Of a DNA stretch of 64,000 bases, positions 11,434-22,114 are shown piece by piece. The notes beneath the pieces were generated by a model. The model saw only the letters and a program-made list of their open reading frames with translations, was not told where the DNA came from and ran no database searches. Made by a program: the position numbers and the translations under genes. Source of the DNA: Staphylotrichum longicolle (taxonomy: Eukaryota > Ascomycota > Sordariomycetes > Sordariales > Chaetomiaceae); the NCBI GenBank assembly GCA_019096155.1, contig JAHCVI010000005.1:1374468-1438467 (forward strand), read 5' to 3'. How positions within the stretch are numbered: the first letter of the stretch is position 1; each line of letters starts with the position of its first letter.

Positions 11434-12804
11434 TCAGTCCCCTTGAAAGCCATCAAACTCATTCAATGCCTTAGACATGAACCCCCTCAAAACATCCTCC
11501 CCCCACCCAACCCATCTCAACATCCCTCCCCCTCCTCCTCGCCAACCCCCCACCACCGCCCCGGCCGGCGTATCCGGCGTCGGCAACTCCACCTCCTCCC
11601 CGGCGACCCTACACACAACCCCTCCCCGCCCCTTCCACCGGGCCACGTCCCCGGCATCCCCTTCCACCAACTCCTCCGACGCCAGCTCCACGGCGCTCTT
11701 GTTGTTGTTGGCCGCCCCCCGCGGCGCCCGGTCCCGGTCCCAATCCCGGCGTCCATCTCCTTGGCCCCGGCGGGGCCCTCCATCCCGCCGAAGCCAAACG
11801 GCGAGCGCGCCCACGCCGCCACGGCCGCCGCGCCCCCGCCCCGCGGCGGCCACCGGTGGTGGTGGTAGTGCTGCGCGGCGGCGGCGGCGTCGTCGTCGTC
11901 GTCTGAGTCGGGCGCCACGCTCGTGTCGACCTGCCCGAAGGACTTGCGTCGGCGCTTCTTCTTTTTGTGGTCGCGGTCGCCGCTGTGGGGGCTGTCGTGC
12001 GGCGGGGAGGTGGTGGCGGTGGTGGTAGACGAGGCCTTCTCCGAGTCCCCGCCGCTTCCGCCGCCGCCCTGTTTGCTGCCGCTGCGGTTCTTGCGGTGGC
12101 GGCGGTGGCGGGAGCGGAGGGGTGTTGCGAGGAGGTAGGCGACTGCGCAGAGGACGAGGAGGATGGGCACGCCGATGCCGAGGCCGATGCCTAGGCCGAT
12201 TTTGAGGGAGTAGCTGCTGTTGGCGTCCGAGGTGGAGGAGGAGGAGGAGCTGGAGGAGCTGGAGGTGGTGGAGGTGGAGGAGCGGATGATGGTGCCCGGC
12301 GGGAGGGTGAGCCAGGAGAGGGAGGAGGTGGATTCGCAGCAGGTGGAGACGTCGGGGCCGCAGCAGAATTTGATGGCGTTGGTGGTGTTGTCGAAGCTGG
12401 CGGGGCAGGGGATGAGGGGGATCGCGGTGAGCTTTTGGTCTGCGCGGTGGGAGGTTAGTTGGTGGTGGTCATGACTTGATGGGAAGGGGGGATGTACCCT
12501 TTGTGGCCGGGCAGAACTTGGTGCAGGCGCCGCCCCAGTTCTTGTCGGTGCATCCTTGCTGCGTCATGAGGTTGTTGGACTCGGGGCTGAGGCAGAGGCC
12601 GTTGGAGAGGCAGTAGTCGTTCTTGTTGCAGCACCATGTCGTTGTGCCGGCGTTGACTGTTCCCGGCGCAAAGCACGGCAGCTGATTTGGGTCTTCGCCT
12701 CCCCATGTGTTGTAGCATGTGAGATCGGCCATGGCGTCGCTGACAAGCAGAGCTGCGCTGGCGAGCAGCAGGAGCCGCGATCTCGGTGTTGTGTCTCTTG
12801 CCAT
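11434..12804 (-). CDS. Cys-rich ectodomain, single-pass membrane protein
   Basis: Exon 1 starts at 12804 with MARDTTPRSRLLLLASAALL, a clear signal peptide, and ends at 12498. The intron (12440-12497) joins it in frame to exon 2. The ectodomain is Cys-rich: LTCYNTWGGEDP, TTTWCCNKNDYCLSNGLC, GGACTKFC, IKFCCGPDVSTCC. A Ser-rich stalk and a membrane helix (IGLGIGLGIGVPILLVLCAV) follow, then a basic, low-complexity cytoplasmic tail. This layout occurs in many fungal cell-surface sensor-like proteins of unknown function. The tail changes frame near 11713-11724 inside a G/C run: one frame stops at 11517, the other continues through NNNKSAVELASEELVEG to 11434. The second looks more protein-like and is used here. 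Confidence 0.75.
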
Positions 12805-14854
12805 GTCTGTTGGTGGTGGAGGCTCCTCGGGGTTTCTGGGCAGTGCTCTCACAAAGAACAGAGTCAAGATGAATCCCAGGACGGAGGGGAGGATGCCAGA
12901 GAAATACGGTGGCGTCGGGTGTGATGAATTCTGCCGACGGGAGGCAAAGCTTGGAAGTTCACGGCACAGCACCTCGAGTATGCAGGTTCCAATGTTCGGC
13001 GTTTTGTTCTTGCGGCACAGAGGCCGTGAGTGTGGGCGAAGCCAACAGAATGTCACCCGCCCTCGTCACCATCACCAACAAGCGACGAGCTGAGCCAACA
13101 GCAGCTGGAACCAACAGCTACATTGCATGCCGAGATCGCGCCGGCAGTTCACTGAATAGCATATATGATGCGATAACATCAAAACACACACACGGGCGGT
13201 TTGATTCGAACAAAGTTGGGAGACATGACGAAGCAGCCGTCGTGCTTCTCTGTGCTCTCGACTCGACCCCTGTCGATGGCAAGTGAAGTTGCGGCACAGC
13301 CTCAGCCCTTAGGCTGCAACTTAGCAATGGGAACATCAGTGGGGTCCTTTTTTGCCTGCAGCCATTGCTGGTTTTGATCCTCTGCGCCGTGGGGTAGCGC
13401 TCGGTGGCTTGGGGTCGAGTTGGAGAGATGTGATGACGGTGCAGTTGTGAATCACGGCTTTTCAAGACGCACCATTGCGACAGGTCGACGGGGCTTGCAT
13501 CAAAGCTTACCTTAGTTCTGTCTGTTCGATCGAGACCCCTTCACAGGGCGCTTATTATTGCGAATATCATGGCGCGATTGGAGATGTTCCCCTCAGGTGC
13601 CCACTGCTGCGCCACACACCTGCAGAACCGCCGAGCGGACGCGGATCATATCCGTCCGCCGCTGGAATGTTGCGGGGGCCGTGATGGGGGCTGCAAAAAG
13701 CACCCTCCAGTGTTTCAAGTGCCGGCATGTGGTCAAGTCGGCAGAAAAACGCTCAGAGCTGGTGAGGCTGGTTGATGAAACATGTTGGACGTAGCCGTCT
13801 TCCACGTGAACTCGGCAAGAACATTTCCCAAAATAGAACAAAGAATAACGTTACCGAATTGCAACCTTTGTGATTTTGGCCATTTCACTTTGAGAGTTGG
13901 GCTGAGCTTGAACGGAGGACTTGACTGTAGGACTTGAGTGTTGGAGGCACACTGATGCTGTGGTGTCAAATTCTCTCAGCATGTAAGTATCGGCCAACCC
14001 CTGTGACATGATCTCAACCTCCGGCTATTGAAACACCGGAATAGGCTCAGGGCCACCAGGCTGGATTGAAATTAGGGCGTTGCCATTGTGGCTGGGCTGA
14101 TTGAAGACACAGCTCCACGGCGGCGTCTGACTCAGGGACCACGCAACTTATAATCTCCGACTTTCGCATCATTCCAGCGTATGTGGAAATAGTGTTATAT
14201 TCTCTCGGAACGGAGATAAGCCGCTTCCTCGGGCCCGACACTTCTTCAACAGAGTCCAGTTTGTGTCCAAGCAAAAAGACCCCTTGTCCACCAGACGCGC
14301 TGGAGAAGCGGGAGCGCAAGAGGCGTCCGGTACCGAACGGCACGGTCATCCTTGCAGACAGAGGGTCTGAGCACCTTTTCTGCGCAAGCTGGAGGTCGTT
14401 TCTTTGCAGAAACATATTGGCCGTCTGTTAGAAGGATTATTGAATGCAATGTCGAGAGGTGTGACTGGGACAATTGCTCAGCAAACAAGGGGCATTTCAG
14501 CTGGCGAGCATCGAGTGTCAGGGGTGCCTTGCACACCTGAGGTGCTTGGGATGTTTAGTCGCATTGTTCGCTACTTACCTACACAGTTCACGAGTGATCA
14601 AAGTTTCACATTGCATCTAGTTCGGGTTGAAGAAAGTTGATTAAAGATAATTTATTTTTCCCCGATGGGGTGCGCTATCCGATGGGCTGTTTATTGCCCA
14701 GCGTACCATACCCGAGCAAAGCTCTGAGGCAAGAGACTATTCAGTTTCCCAAATGGGGTTCACGATCTGATGGGCTATTTCATTGCAGCTTACTCGAGCA
14801 AAGCTCAGAGACAATAGACTACCAAAGAACAGAATGACATCAACTTACCTTGAA
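12805..14854. other. intergenic with imperfect tandem repeat
   Basis: Two kilobases with no recognisable gene. Near its right end, two similar units of about 75 nt (14664-14740 and 14752-14828) share GATGGGCT, CGAGCAAAGCTC and AGACTA in the same order. They lie just 3' of the Skp1-like gene. Confidence 0.55.
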
Positions 14855-15373
14855 CTACCTCAAAGAGTATCCAGCCGCGTTGTCATAGAAATCGCCAACC
14901 TGCTCCCGCACGAGGTCCTCCTGCTCACGAGTGTAGTCACCTTCAATGTTAAGAATCTCACGAATCTCACTGGTGCTCTTGCCCCGGATCAAGCCCGCCG
15001 CCATCTCGCAAGCCTGTTCATACAGTGGCGTGATCTCGAGGTAGTTGGCAACAATGAGGATCTCGAACAGCATGTCGGAATCGACATCGTCGAAAAAGTA
15101 CTCGTCCCAGATCGGGAAGTTGTCGGTGCTGCCGGACATATCCTCAAGCTCCTTGAGCGCCTTCCGCCAGCACATGAGCCACTCAAACACGCGGGCCAGG
15201 CAGTCGTCGCTGACGTTGACGGAGATGGGGATGATGGTCGTGTTCTCCACGATTTCATCCGCGTTAAAATCCTTGAGGAGCTGGCGGATCACCGCTGAGT
15301 TCTCGGCCGCAACCCGCTCGCAGGTGAAAACCGAGCCTGTGCTCAGGAGGTTGTGAAAGCGGAGAAATTGCAT
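14855..15373 (-). CDS. Skp1-like protein (divergent paralogue)
   Basis: A single-exon frame of 172 residues related to Skp1, the adaptor linking cullin-1 to F-box proteins in SCF ubiquitin ligases. The N-terminal POZ-like half has VAAENSAVIRQLLKDFNAD and ISVNVSDDCLARVFEWLMCW; the C-terminal half has IWDEYFFDDVDSDMLFEILI, VANYLEITPLYEQACEMAAG and LIRGKSTSEIREILNIEGDY, the usual Skp1 dimerisation region. Length is close to normal Skp1. The C-terminal end (VGDFYDNAAGYSLR) lacks the conserved Asn-Glu-Trp ending that helps bind F-boxes, so this is probably one of the extra Skp1-like copies of filamentous fungi rather than the essential Skp1. The start Met is followed by a normal family beginning, so no upstream exon is needed. 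Confidence 0.85.
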   Translation of the reverse strand: MQFLRFHNLLSTGSVFTCERVAAENSAVIRQLLKDFNADEIVENTTIIPISVNVSDDCLARVFEWLMCWRKALKELEDMSGSTDNFPIWDEYFFDDVDSDMLFEILIVANYLEITPLYEQACEMAAGLIRGKSTSEIREILNIEGDYTREQEDLVREQVGDFYDNAAGYSLR

Positions 15374-17633
15374 CTTGCTTGGTCTTCTCGTGGTCTTCTG
15401 ACACTCGGAGCTTGTCGTGAGAAGAGACGGATTCGGGTACTCAGGAGATATCTGGTGCTTTTATACAACTTTTCAGAGGACATAATGTCTCGTTGTTGTG
15501 TCTGTTCTGTCTGGCACAATTGGACAACAAGTTCTGGACACCTCGGCCGAGCTGCTGTTGAGTGTCGAGACTCTTTGCTGTGTTGAACAAAGCCATTGTG
15601 TCCGTGACTGAGAACAGAAACAAGAGACCGATTCCTTTGTCCTCGACTTCCTGTTGTAAAGACATACTCCTTTCACCAATTGTTGCATGGGAAGTGTGAA
15701 AGAAACTCGGCCATTGCTGGGTGTATACGATCATGACAGACTCGGAACACCAATAAACATGACTGCGCTGATTCGTCCTCTCCTTTGCTCTATTCCGCCG
15801 TTCCGATGCTGCCTCGTTTCTCCTCCACGGCTCTCATACCCATGTACAATGCTGGCAGGGGGACTGGATAGTACATACCAGGTAGCCTCATTGGACAAAG
15901 TACGGCTTGGGCCTTCAAGTTCTTCAACCGCCAACTGCCGGGTAAAGAAGCAGGTGTCTGTGCGTTCTCTGCACCGCATCCCATTTTGCCTGGACTGATG
16001 TGTGAACCGAGCTTGCACGTTTTGCCTCGGAGTGTGTGGCGGTGGTGTGGCAGTTCTCCGAAACAAGGACCTTCTGCTCCTTTGGATCTTTGGAGTGACG
16101 CGGACATGGCTCGGCGTGGCAGAATCCTCCTGCTCGCTTACCGTGGTGCTGGGACACAGACTCCCCAAAGTCTGGAAGCGTGCGGAGAAAGGTAGGAACG
16201 GGTGGGAACCAGTTGGTGATGGTGGAGAGCATGATCGGCAGAGGTGCCTTTTTGGGACCCCTGTGCAGATCTCCGATCCAATGACGAGCCCGGAGGCGCC
16301 TGCTTGGGCCCCGTTTAGGCCCGACTGGGCTTGCTCAGGCTTGATAGCGGCCATTTCAGGGGTCTGTGCGGCTGAAACCAGACTGAAAAAGGCACCGACA
16401 CAGCTGAGGGAGACTAGCGACTTGGAGCCACTCCGCTGCTCCGCGGTGCTCCGCTGGGCTGGAAGGCGTCGAATCTCAGTATCTCAAGCAGGCCTCGTCC
16501 TTGTCACACCGTCACAGTCTCACAGACAAACCAGCCGATCTTTGTGGCGCTCGGATGCTTGGGCTGGATGCAGGGGACTTGGGATGACATGAACCATGGT
16601 GACCCATGCCGCCCACGTGTGCGAGCCCTGCCTCCCGCCTTTTCGGAGGATACTTCGTGTGAGTCCAGTCTCAAACTTGACAAGACCGTCCAAAGAGCGC
16701 AGTCAACCCCGCCTCGGTCCCGCGCTATCGACCACGCGCGTGCACGTTCCTCTCACCAACCGGAGCGTCCGCCGAAATCCCCTCCCAACTGCTACCCCTC
16801 TCCAGTGACCGTTGCTTCCCATAGGCGTAGAGGGCCGCATTGACACCGTCAGTCTGCAGCTTGGTGTTTCGAATCAGCGGCCTCGGGTGGCTCGTGGACA
16901 GCTGAGGGCCGAACGGCAGCATGTCGTTGGCCAGCCCTGTGATAAGGGGAAAGTAGAAGAGGTGGGATGGGTGAGAAAGAGGGCGTCGTCTATCGGCGGC
17001 GAGGAAATGAGTTATTAACAAGATCCGGCGGGCGAGAGAGAAACCAGCCCTGTGAATCGCCGGGTCAGCCAGGGGCAGGCCGCGGGATTGTGGCGTGACA
17101 AGCAAAGAAAAACGAGCTCTCAGCTGTCCCGCTGACCGCCACGCCAATCTGGCGGGACTTGCCAGGGCAGCGATGCTGCGATATCCCTTGCTTGCGGGAG
17201 GGCGACCAGGAACCTGCCGATCTGGCCCGCCTTGTCATCGGATGGCTGCAAGGGCACGGATGCCACCATGCACGCGATCGGGTCTCGGACTTACTGTGTT
17301 CGGGTCAGGTCCATGCAAACGGGAGCACACGGCAACGAGGGACCCAGCCTGCGCCCACCCAAAGCACCACGAGATACTGTTTCAAAGAAAAAAAGAGGGA
17401 AAACATGGCCGGGTGGAGTCATCTCCCGCGCCGCCGCCGAACGGGCTGCCAGTAGTACATATCTCTCCCTGCCCGTCCCCATCTTCAGGGCTGATCTTTC
17501 TTTTCTCTCCCCCTCTGCAACCCGGCACTCGATTTGGCTGCATACCCACCACACATGCGCATGGAAGCACAGTCTCTGACCTCCATCTAACTAGTCCTTG
17601 GCTCCGTCCTTGGCTCACATCACCTCTCTCACC
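15374..17633. other. intergenic, no gene seen
   Basis: Over 2 kb shared between the Skp1-like gene (-) and the RGS gene (+). Long frames occur, such as 15731-16354 on the minus strand, but they show no domain, signal peptide or sensible exon pattern. Confidence 0.5.
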
Positions 17634-19178
17634 ATGCAGCTCAAGCTCCCTTCGTGGCTGAGCTGGTACAAGAAGCCAGAGTACCGCGACTTCAAGGAGT
17701 ATGCCACCAATGTCAGCACTGGCAGGCGTCCCATGAGCCCGGATGGGCGTGGAGGCATCCCTGGTCGCCTGCGACTCGACCGCATCTTAGCAAACAAGAC
17801 ATGTCAGTAACGTTGCACTGCATAGTGCAAATCTCGGGCTGACGCAGCTGTTTGACAGGCAGCCCGATGTCGCTGTATGACTTTTACATGTACCTCAAGT
17901 ACATTGAGTACTCGGCCGAGAACCTCGAGTTCTACATCTGGTGTGTTCTCGTCCCTCCTTGTGCTTGTGGTTTGTGATTGAAATCACCAGTGTCACTGAC
18001 ACCAAACAGGTTCAAGAACTACGAAGCTGCCTACGCGCCAGGGTTGACCATCGACGACAAAGACTACGGCTCCCTCCCTAGTGCCTCCCAGTCCACCTCC
18101 TCCGTGGCCCACATCAAGCCCGGCGACAGCCTCACCTCGCTCGAGAAGCACGACGACCACGACCGGGACGACGACGACGACCTCCAAGACAGCGAAGCCG
18201 GTACGTTCCCCCACTCTCCCAACCCCACCCCCATCCTCTCTAACCCCCCTCACCAGCCCAAGAAACACTCAACCGCATCTCCCAACTCATCTCCACCACC
18301 GCGCTCTGCTCCTCCAAAGCCGCCTGCTCCGCCGCTGCCGCACCTCCTTCCCGCCCCCCATCTTCTCCTCCGGCGGGCCCAAACTCCCCAAGGCCGCCTC
18401 CCAGCTCACCAGCCCCAACCCGACCAAGCCCCTCGCCACCGAGCTCTCGACCATCATCTCGCTCTTCCTGCTCCCGGACTCCGCCAAAGAGCTCAACATC
18501 CCCCCCGCGCTGCGCGACCAGGCGCTGGCCGACCTGGCCCGCACGCTGCACCCGGCGGCGCTCAAGCCCGTCGCCGACCACGTCTACTCGCTGCTGCGCA
18601 ACTGCTCGCACCGCAACTTTGTGCGCCTCGGCGTCGGCAACGGCACCTTCGAGACGGTGTGCGTGGCCACCGTCCTCGGCTGGGCCAACCTGCTCGGCGG
18701 CTTCCTCGTCGTGCTGTGCCGCGCCATGGCGCCGTTCCGGGGCGCCCACTCGCGCTGGGAGGCGTGGGCCGCGTGGCCGCTGTGGTGGCTAGGCATGAGC
18801 CTCGTGTTGTCCGGGCTGCGGGGCAGTTGTTTCTTCCTGTTGCTCTTCTCGCGGAGGCAGCGGTTGCCGTGGGAGAGGTTTGATGACGAGAAGGGTGGCG
18901 ATACGAAGGCCGCCCGCGGGGACAAGAGCGATGGGGAGAGGGGCAGGAGGGGCAGCGGCGGGGGGCTGAGTCAGAATAAGAGAGTCGGGGGCGGGTTTAG
19001 TCTGTTCAGGTCGGTGAGCAGGCTGATGATCTTTGATCGGAGGATCAAGGTGCAGGAGAAGTATCTGAGGCGGCTGCAGAGGAAGATTGTGCTGCAGAGT
19101 CTGGCGGGCGGGGCGGTGTTTGCGACCGTGTGCGTGGCGCTGTTTATCTGGCTGCCCGTGTGGAAGGAGACGGTGTAA
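17634..19178 (+). CDS. RGS-domain protein with C-terminal membrane segments
   Basis: Regulators of G-protein signalling speed GTP hydrolysis by G-alpha subunits. Exons 17634-17802, 17859-17940, 18010-18200 and 18257-19178 join at normal GT-AG sites. The first RGS block is MSLYDFYMYLKYIEYSAENL followed by EFYIWFKNYEAAYAP. An acidic insert (HDDHDRDDDDDLQDSEA) splits the domain. The second part has KPLATELSTIISLFLLPDSA, LNIPPALRDQALADLARTLH and VYSLLRNCSHRNFVRLGVGN, the closing RGS helices. Three hydrophobic segments follow (TVLGWANLLGGFLVVLC, PLWWLGMSLVLSGLRG, SLAGGAVFATVCVALFIWLP), with a basic loop between. One base appears lost near 18341-18360, where the frame changes in a C-rich stretch before FPPPIFSSGGPKLPKAAS. 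The protein is probably tethered to a membrane. Confidence 0.85.
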
Positions 19179-20382
19179 GATGTGAGTGGGTGTGGCTGTC
19201 GGTTGTCGTTCTTACTCTCGCTTTGGATCAGGTATGGACTTGGTTGGGATTGGGGCAACGGGATGATACCTCGGGGTTATGGTTGTATGAATGTCACGTC
19301 TCAATATTTCCTTGGTTTCACTGTCTACACAGCAAGGTGTCCACCCAAACAAATACACGAAGGATGCACCATTCACTCGGCGTGCTATGAAGTTGTCCTG
19401 GTGTTGCAACCTTGCAGGCGCACGTCTGTGACTAAGGGTGGGTAGAGGTATGTACGTAGGTGTCTTATTACTCAAGGCTCCCTGCTAAATAGGAACAGTT
19501 CTCAGCAAGTACCAAACTCGGTCTTCAATTCAATGTCTGAGTGGACCCAGTTATGCCGGCATTGTGAAGAGATGTAGTAAGTTGTCATCCCCTTCGCCTA
19601 CCTCTACGATGAATTTCACTGACGCGACATGCTCTTCCTATCCAGTACATACAGTATCCACGAGAGGCACTCCACTTGCCGTGGATGAACTCGAGGGGTT
19701 TAAGATTGACTTGGTTCCGCGACTCTTAATCCGAGCCGCGGGCGTGGCAGCGAGGCACCGAGGGCCGGTTTCCCTGGAGCGTGTCCTTCGACTACCCCTG
19801 CTACGACGTGACGTGCTGCGTAGCGCCTTGGACACTGCTACCTTGAGGTAGCTCGCGTTTTCGCATCCAAGGCGTGGCCCGTCCGCCGAGACGTCTAGCC
19901 TCGCACGTCGCCGCGTGCCTCTCCGCTAGAGAACCCGCACGAGCTTCCAATTCAGGGGTAAGCTTCGCTCACGACGACAACACCCACCACGGAAATCGCG
20001 CCTGAAAAGGTGCATCTTGCAGTGTCGTTTAGCCTGGGCGCGCGTGGCATGGAATTGGCCATGCCAGATCTTTGCCTTGATTTCCGCGATCTCGGCTGTT
20101 CGGGTGGTATCCCGCAATCTCTCCCTCCGCCCTCCTGGATTTGGAGTCTCCACGGGCCACTTCCCCCCGTCCCCAAGGATACGCTCCGCCAATCATCGTC
20201 CCACAATCCCCGGATCGAGTGCAACTCCAACCCGGGCGACGGGGACAAGCCAAGATGGCCATTCTGGGGTTTGCTGCGGATGGCCACAATATAACCTGGC
20301 CCGCCGCGGCCCGGCCGTTGGAGGCTCTGGTGTCCTGCAGCCGTTCGATTCACCTCTGCACTGTCTTCTTGCGACCTCCACC
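19179..20382. other. intergenic, promoter region of the CE16 gene
   Basis: No gene was seen. A TTAGCC (reverse of GGCTAA, the XlnR/XLR-1-type core) lies at 20029-20034, about 350 bp before the CE16 start. A single short match has a high chance rate, so this is a weak lead only. Confidence 0.4.
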
Positions 20383-21694
20383 ATGGGACGGTTCCTCACT
20401 TCAACCGCGCTGGCCCTCCTGGCCGCGGCCGGCGTGCAAGCTGCCGACGAGAGTGGAATGTGGGGTCAATGTGGTGGCAACAACTGGACGGGGCCCAAGA
20501 AGTGCGTCGCCGGCGCCGTCTGCACCTACCAGAACGACTGGTACTGTCAGTGAACCTTTCGCCCCAGTGATAGAGCCACGCATCAATGCTTACACCAACC
20601 GCAGCCCAGTGCCTTCCGGGAACGGCTACTACTACTAGCAGCGCCACGTCCAGCACGAGCACTTCCAAGTCGTCTTCCACGAGCACTTCCAAGTCGTCGT
20701 CCACGACGGTCAAGGTGTCCACCACCTCGACGACCCTCACCACCCTGTCCACGTCCACCAAGACGACCTCGACCACCAGCGCCGCGTCTAGCACCACCAG
20801 CGCCGAAGTCGACAACTGCTCCGTCCAGTACCTCATCAGCTTCGGCGACTCGTACTCGCAGACGGGCTTCGACGTCAGCGGCACCAAGCCCTCGACGAGC
20901 AACCCGCTCGGCAACCCTGCGCTGCCCGGCTGGACGGCCAGTGGCGGCCTGAACTGGGTCGGCTTCCTCGCGTCGCAGTTCAACCGGTCGACGATGCTGT
21001 CCTACAACTTTGCCTACGGCGGCGCCACCACCAACGCCACCATCGTCCCGCCCTACACGTCCAGCGTGCTGAGCTTCATCGACCAGGTCACCCAGTTCAG
21101 CAACAGCATCGCCAAGAAGCCCAGCTACGCGCCCTGGGGCGACAACGCCCTGTTCGCCGTCTGGATCGGTGTCAACGACGTCGGCAACACCTGGTGGCTG
21201 GACAACTACGACCAGATCGTCTCCCAGATCATGGACAGCTACTTTGGCCAGCTGCAGATCCTGTACAACGCCGGTGCCAGGAACTTTATGCTGATGACTG
21301 TGCCGCGTAAGTTTCTGTTGCTTTTTGTTTGCTATGCCGATCCCTGACTGACACTCGCAAACCAGCCATCCACCGCGCTCCCGCGAACCTGGCGGGCGGC
21401 ACCGCGTCCCAGAACGCCGAGGCCGCTTCCATTGCCAAGTACAACGCCGCCCTGACCACCAAGCTGGCGGCGTTCACGACCAAGAACAGCGACATCACGG
21501 CCAAGATTGTCGACACGACCGTCCCCTTCAACACGGCCCTCGACAACCCGACCGCCTACGGCTCGCCGGATGCTACCTGCTACAACAGCGACGGAAAGTC
21601 GTGCCTGTGGTTCAACGACTACCACCCGGGTATCGAGATCAACAGGCTGGTGGCCAAGGCGGTGGCGGATGCCTGGAAGGGGAGCTACTTCTAA
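20383..21694 (+). CDS. CBM1-CE16 acetylesterase, secreted
   Basis: Exons 20383-20545, 20605-21306 and 21366-21694 join to 397 residues without any frame break. A signal peptide (MGRFLTSTALALLAAAGVQA) leads into an N-terminal CBM1 cellulose-binding module (MWGQCGGNNWTGPKKC, then GAVCTYQNDWYSQC across intron 1). A Ser/Thr-rich linker follows. The catalytic domain is an SGNH hydrolase of carbohydrate esterase family 16: block I SFGDSYSQTGF with the nucleophile Ser, block II with the GGAT Gly, block III IGVNDVG with Asn, and block V WFNDYHPG with Asp and His. CE16 enzymes remove acetyl groups from xylo-oligosaccharides, mainly from the non-reducing end. CBM1 at the N-terminus implies action on cellulose-associated hemicellulose outside the cell. 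Confidence 0.93.
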
Positions 21695-22114
21695 GGGGGC
21701 TGAGGGGGAGATGGCTTGCCTGTCCAGTGTCTGCGTTTTAAGGCTTCTTGGGACCGGACAGGCAATCTCAAAAAAACCAGCGAGCGTTGTAATCTCTGTA
21801 CATATCAATCAACGCTGTGCTGAGACCCACATGCCTAACCTTCAAGCTCACAGTGCAACGTGAAACCCAGCCACTGACAACGGGTGTGTTTTATCTACAT
21901 GTACACACCGAGTCAGCAGCCATCCTTGTGTACATCAGCCAGAAAGGCAGAGAGATTCCAACCCAATGTTTCACACTCGTCCGTGGCCCAACTTAACCCA
22001 GTGTGACGCCATGATTTCACGCCGCAGAACGCAGACGAGACGACCCAAAGAGTCGCAGGAGCCTACCTAAGGTCACATGTGCTGCTTGGCAAACAACACA
22101 ATCAATCGACTATT
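21695..22114. other. intergenic between convergent genes
   Basis: Space between the convergent CE16 and membrane-protein genes. It should hold both 3' UTRs; nothing else was recognised. Confidence 0.5.

Noticed and set aside
15731..16354. 207-residue open frame on the minus strand
   Set aside because: No domain, signal peptide or membrane segment; codon choice and composition look random.
20396..20983. 195-residue open frame on the minus strand
   Set aside because: Antisense to the CBM1 and linker of the CE16 gene; Val/Asp-rich text mirrors the Ser/Thr linker codons.
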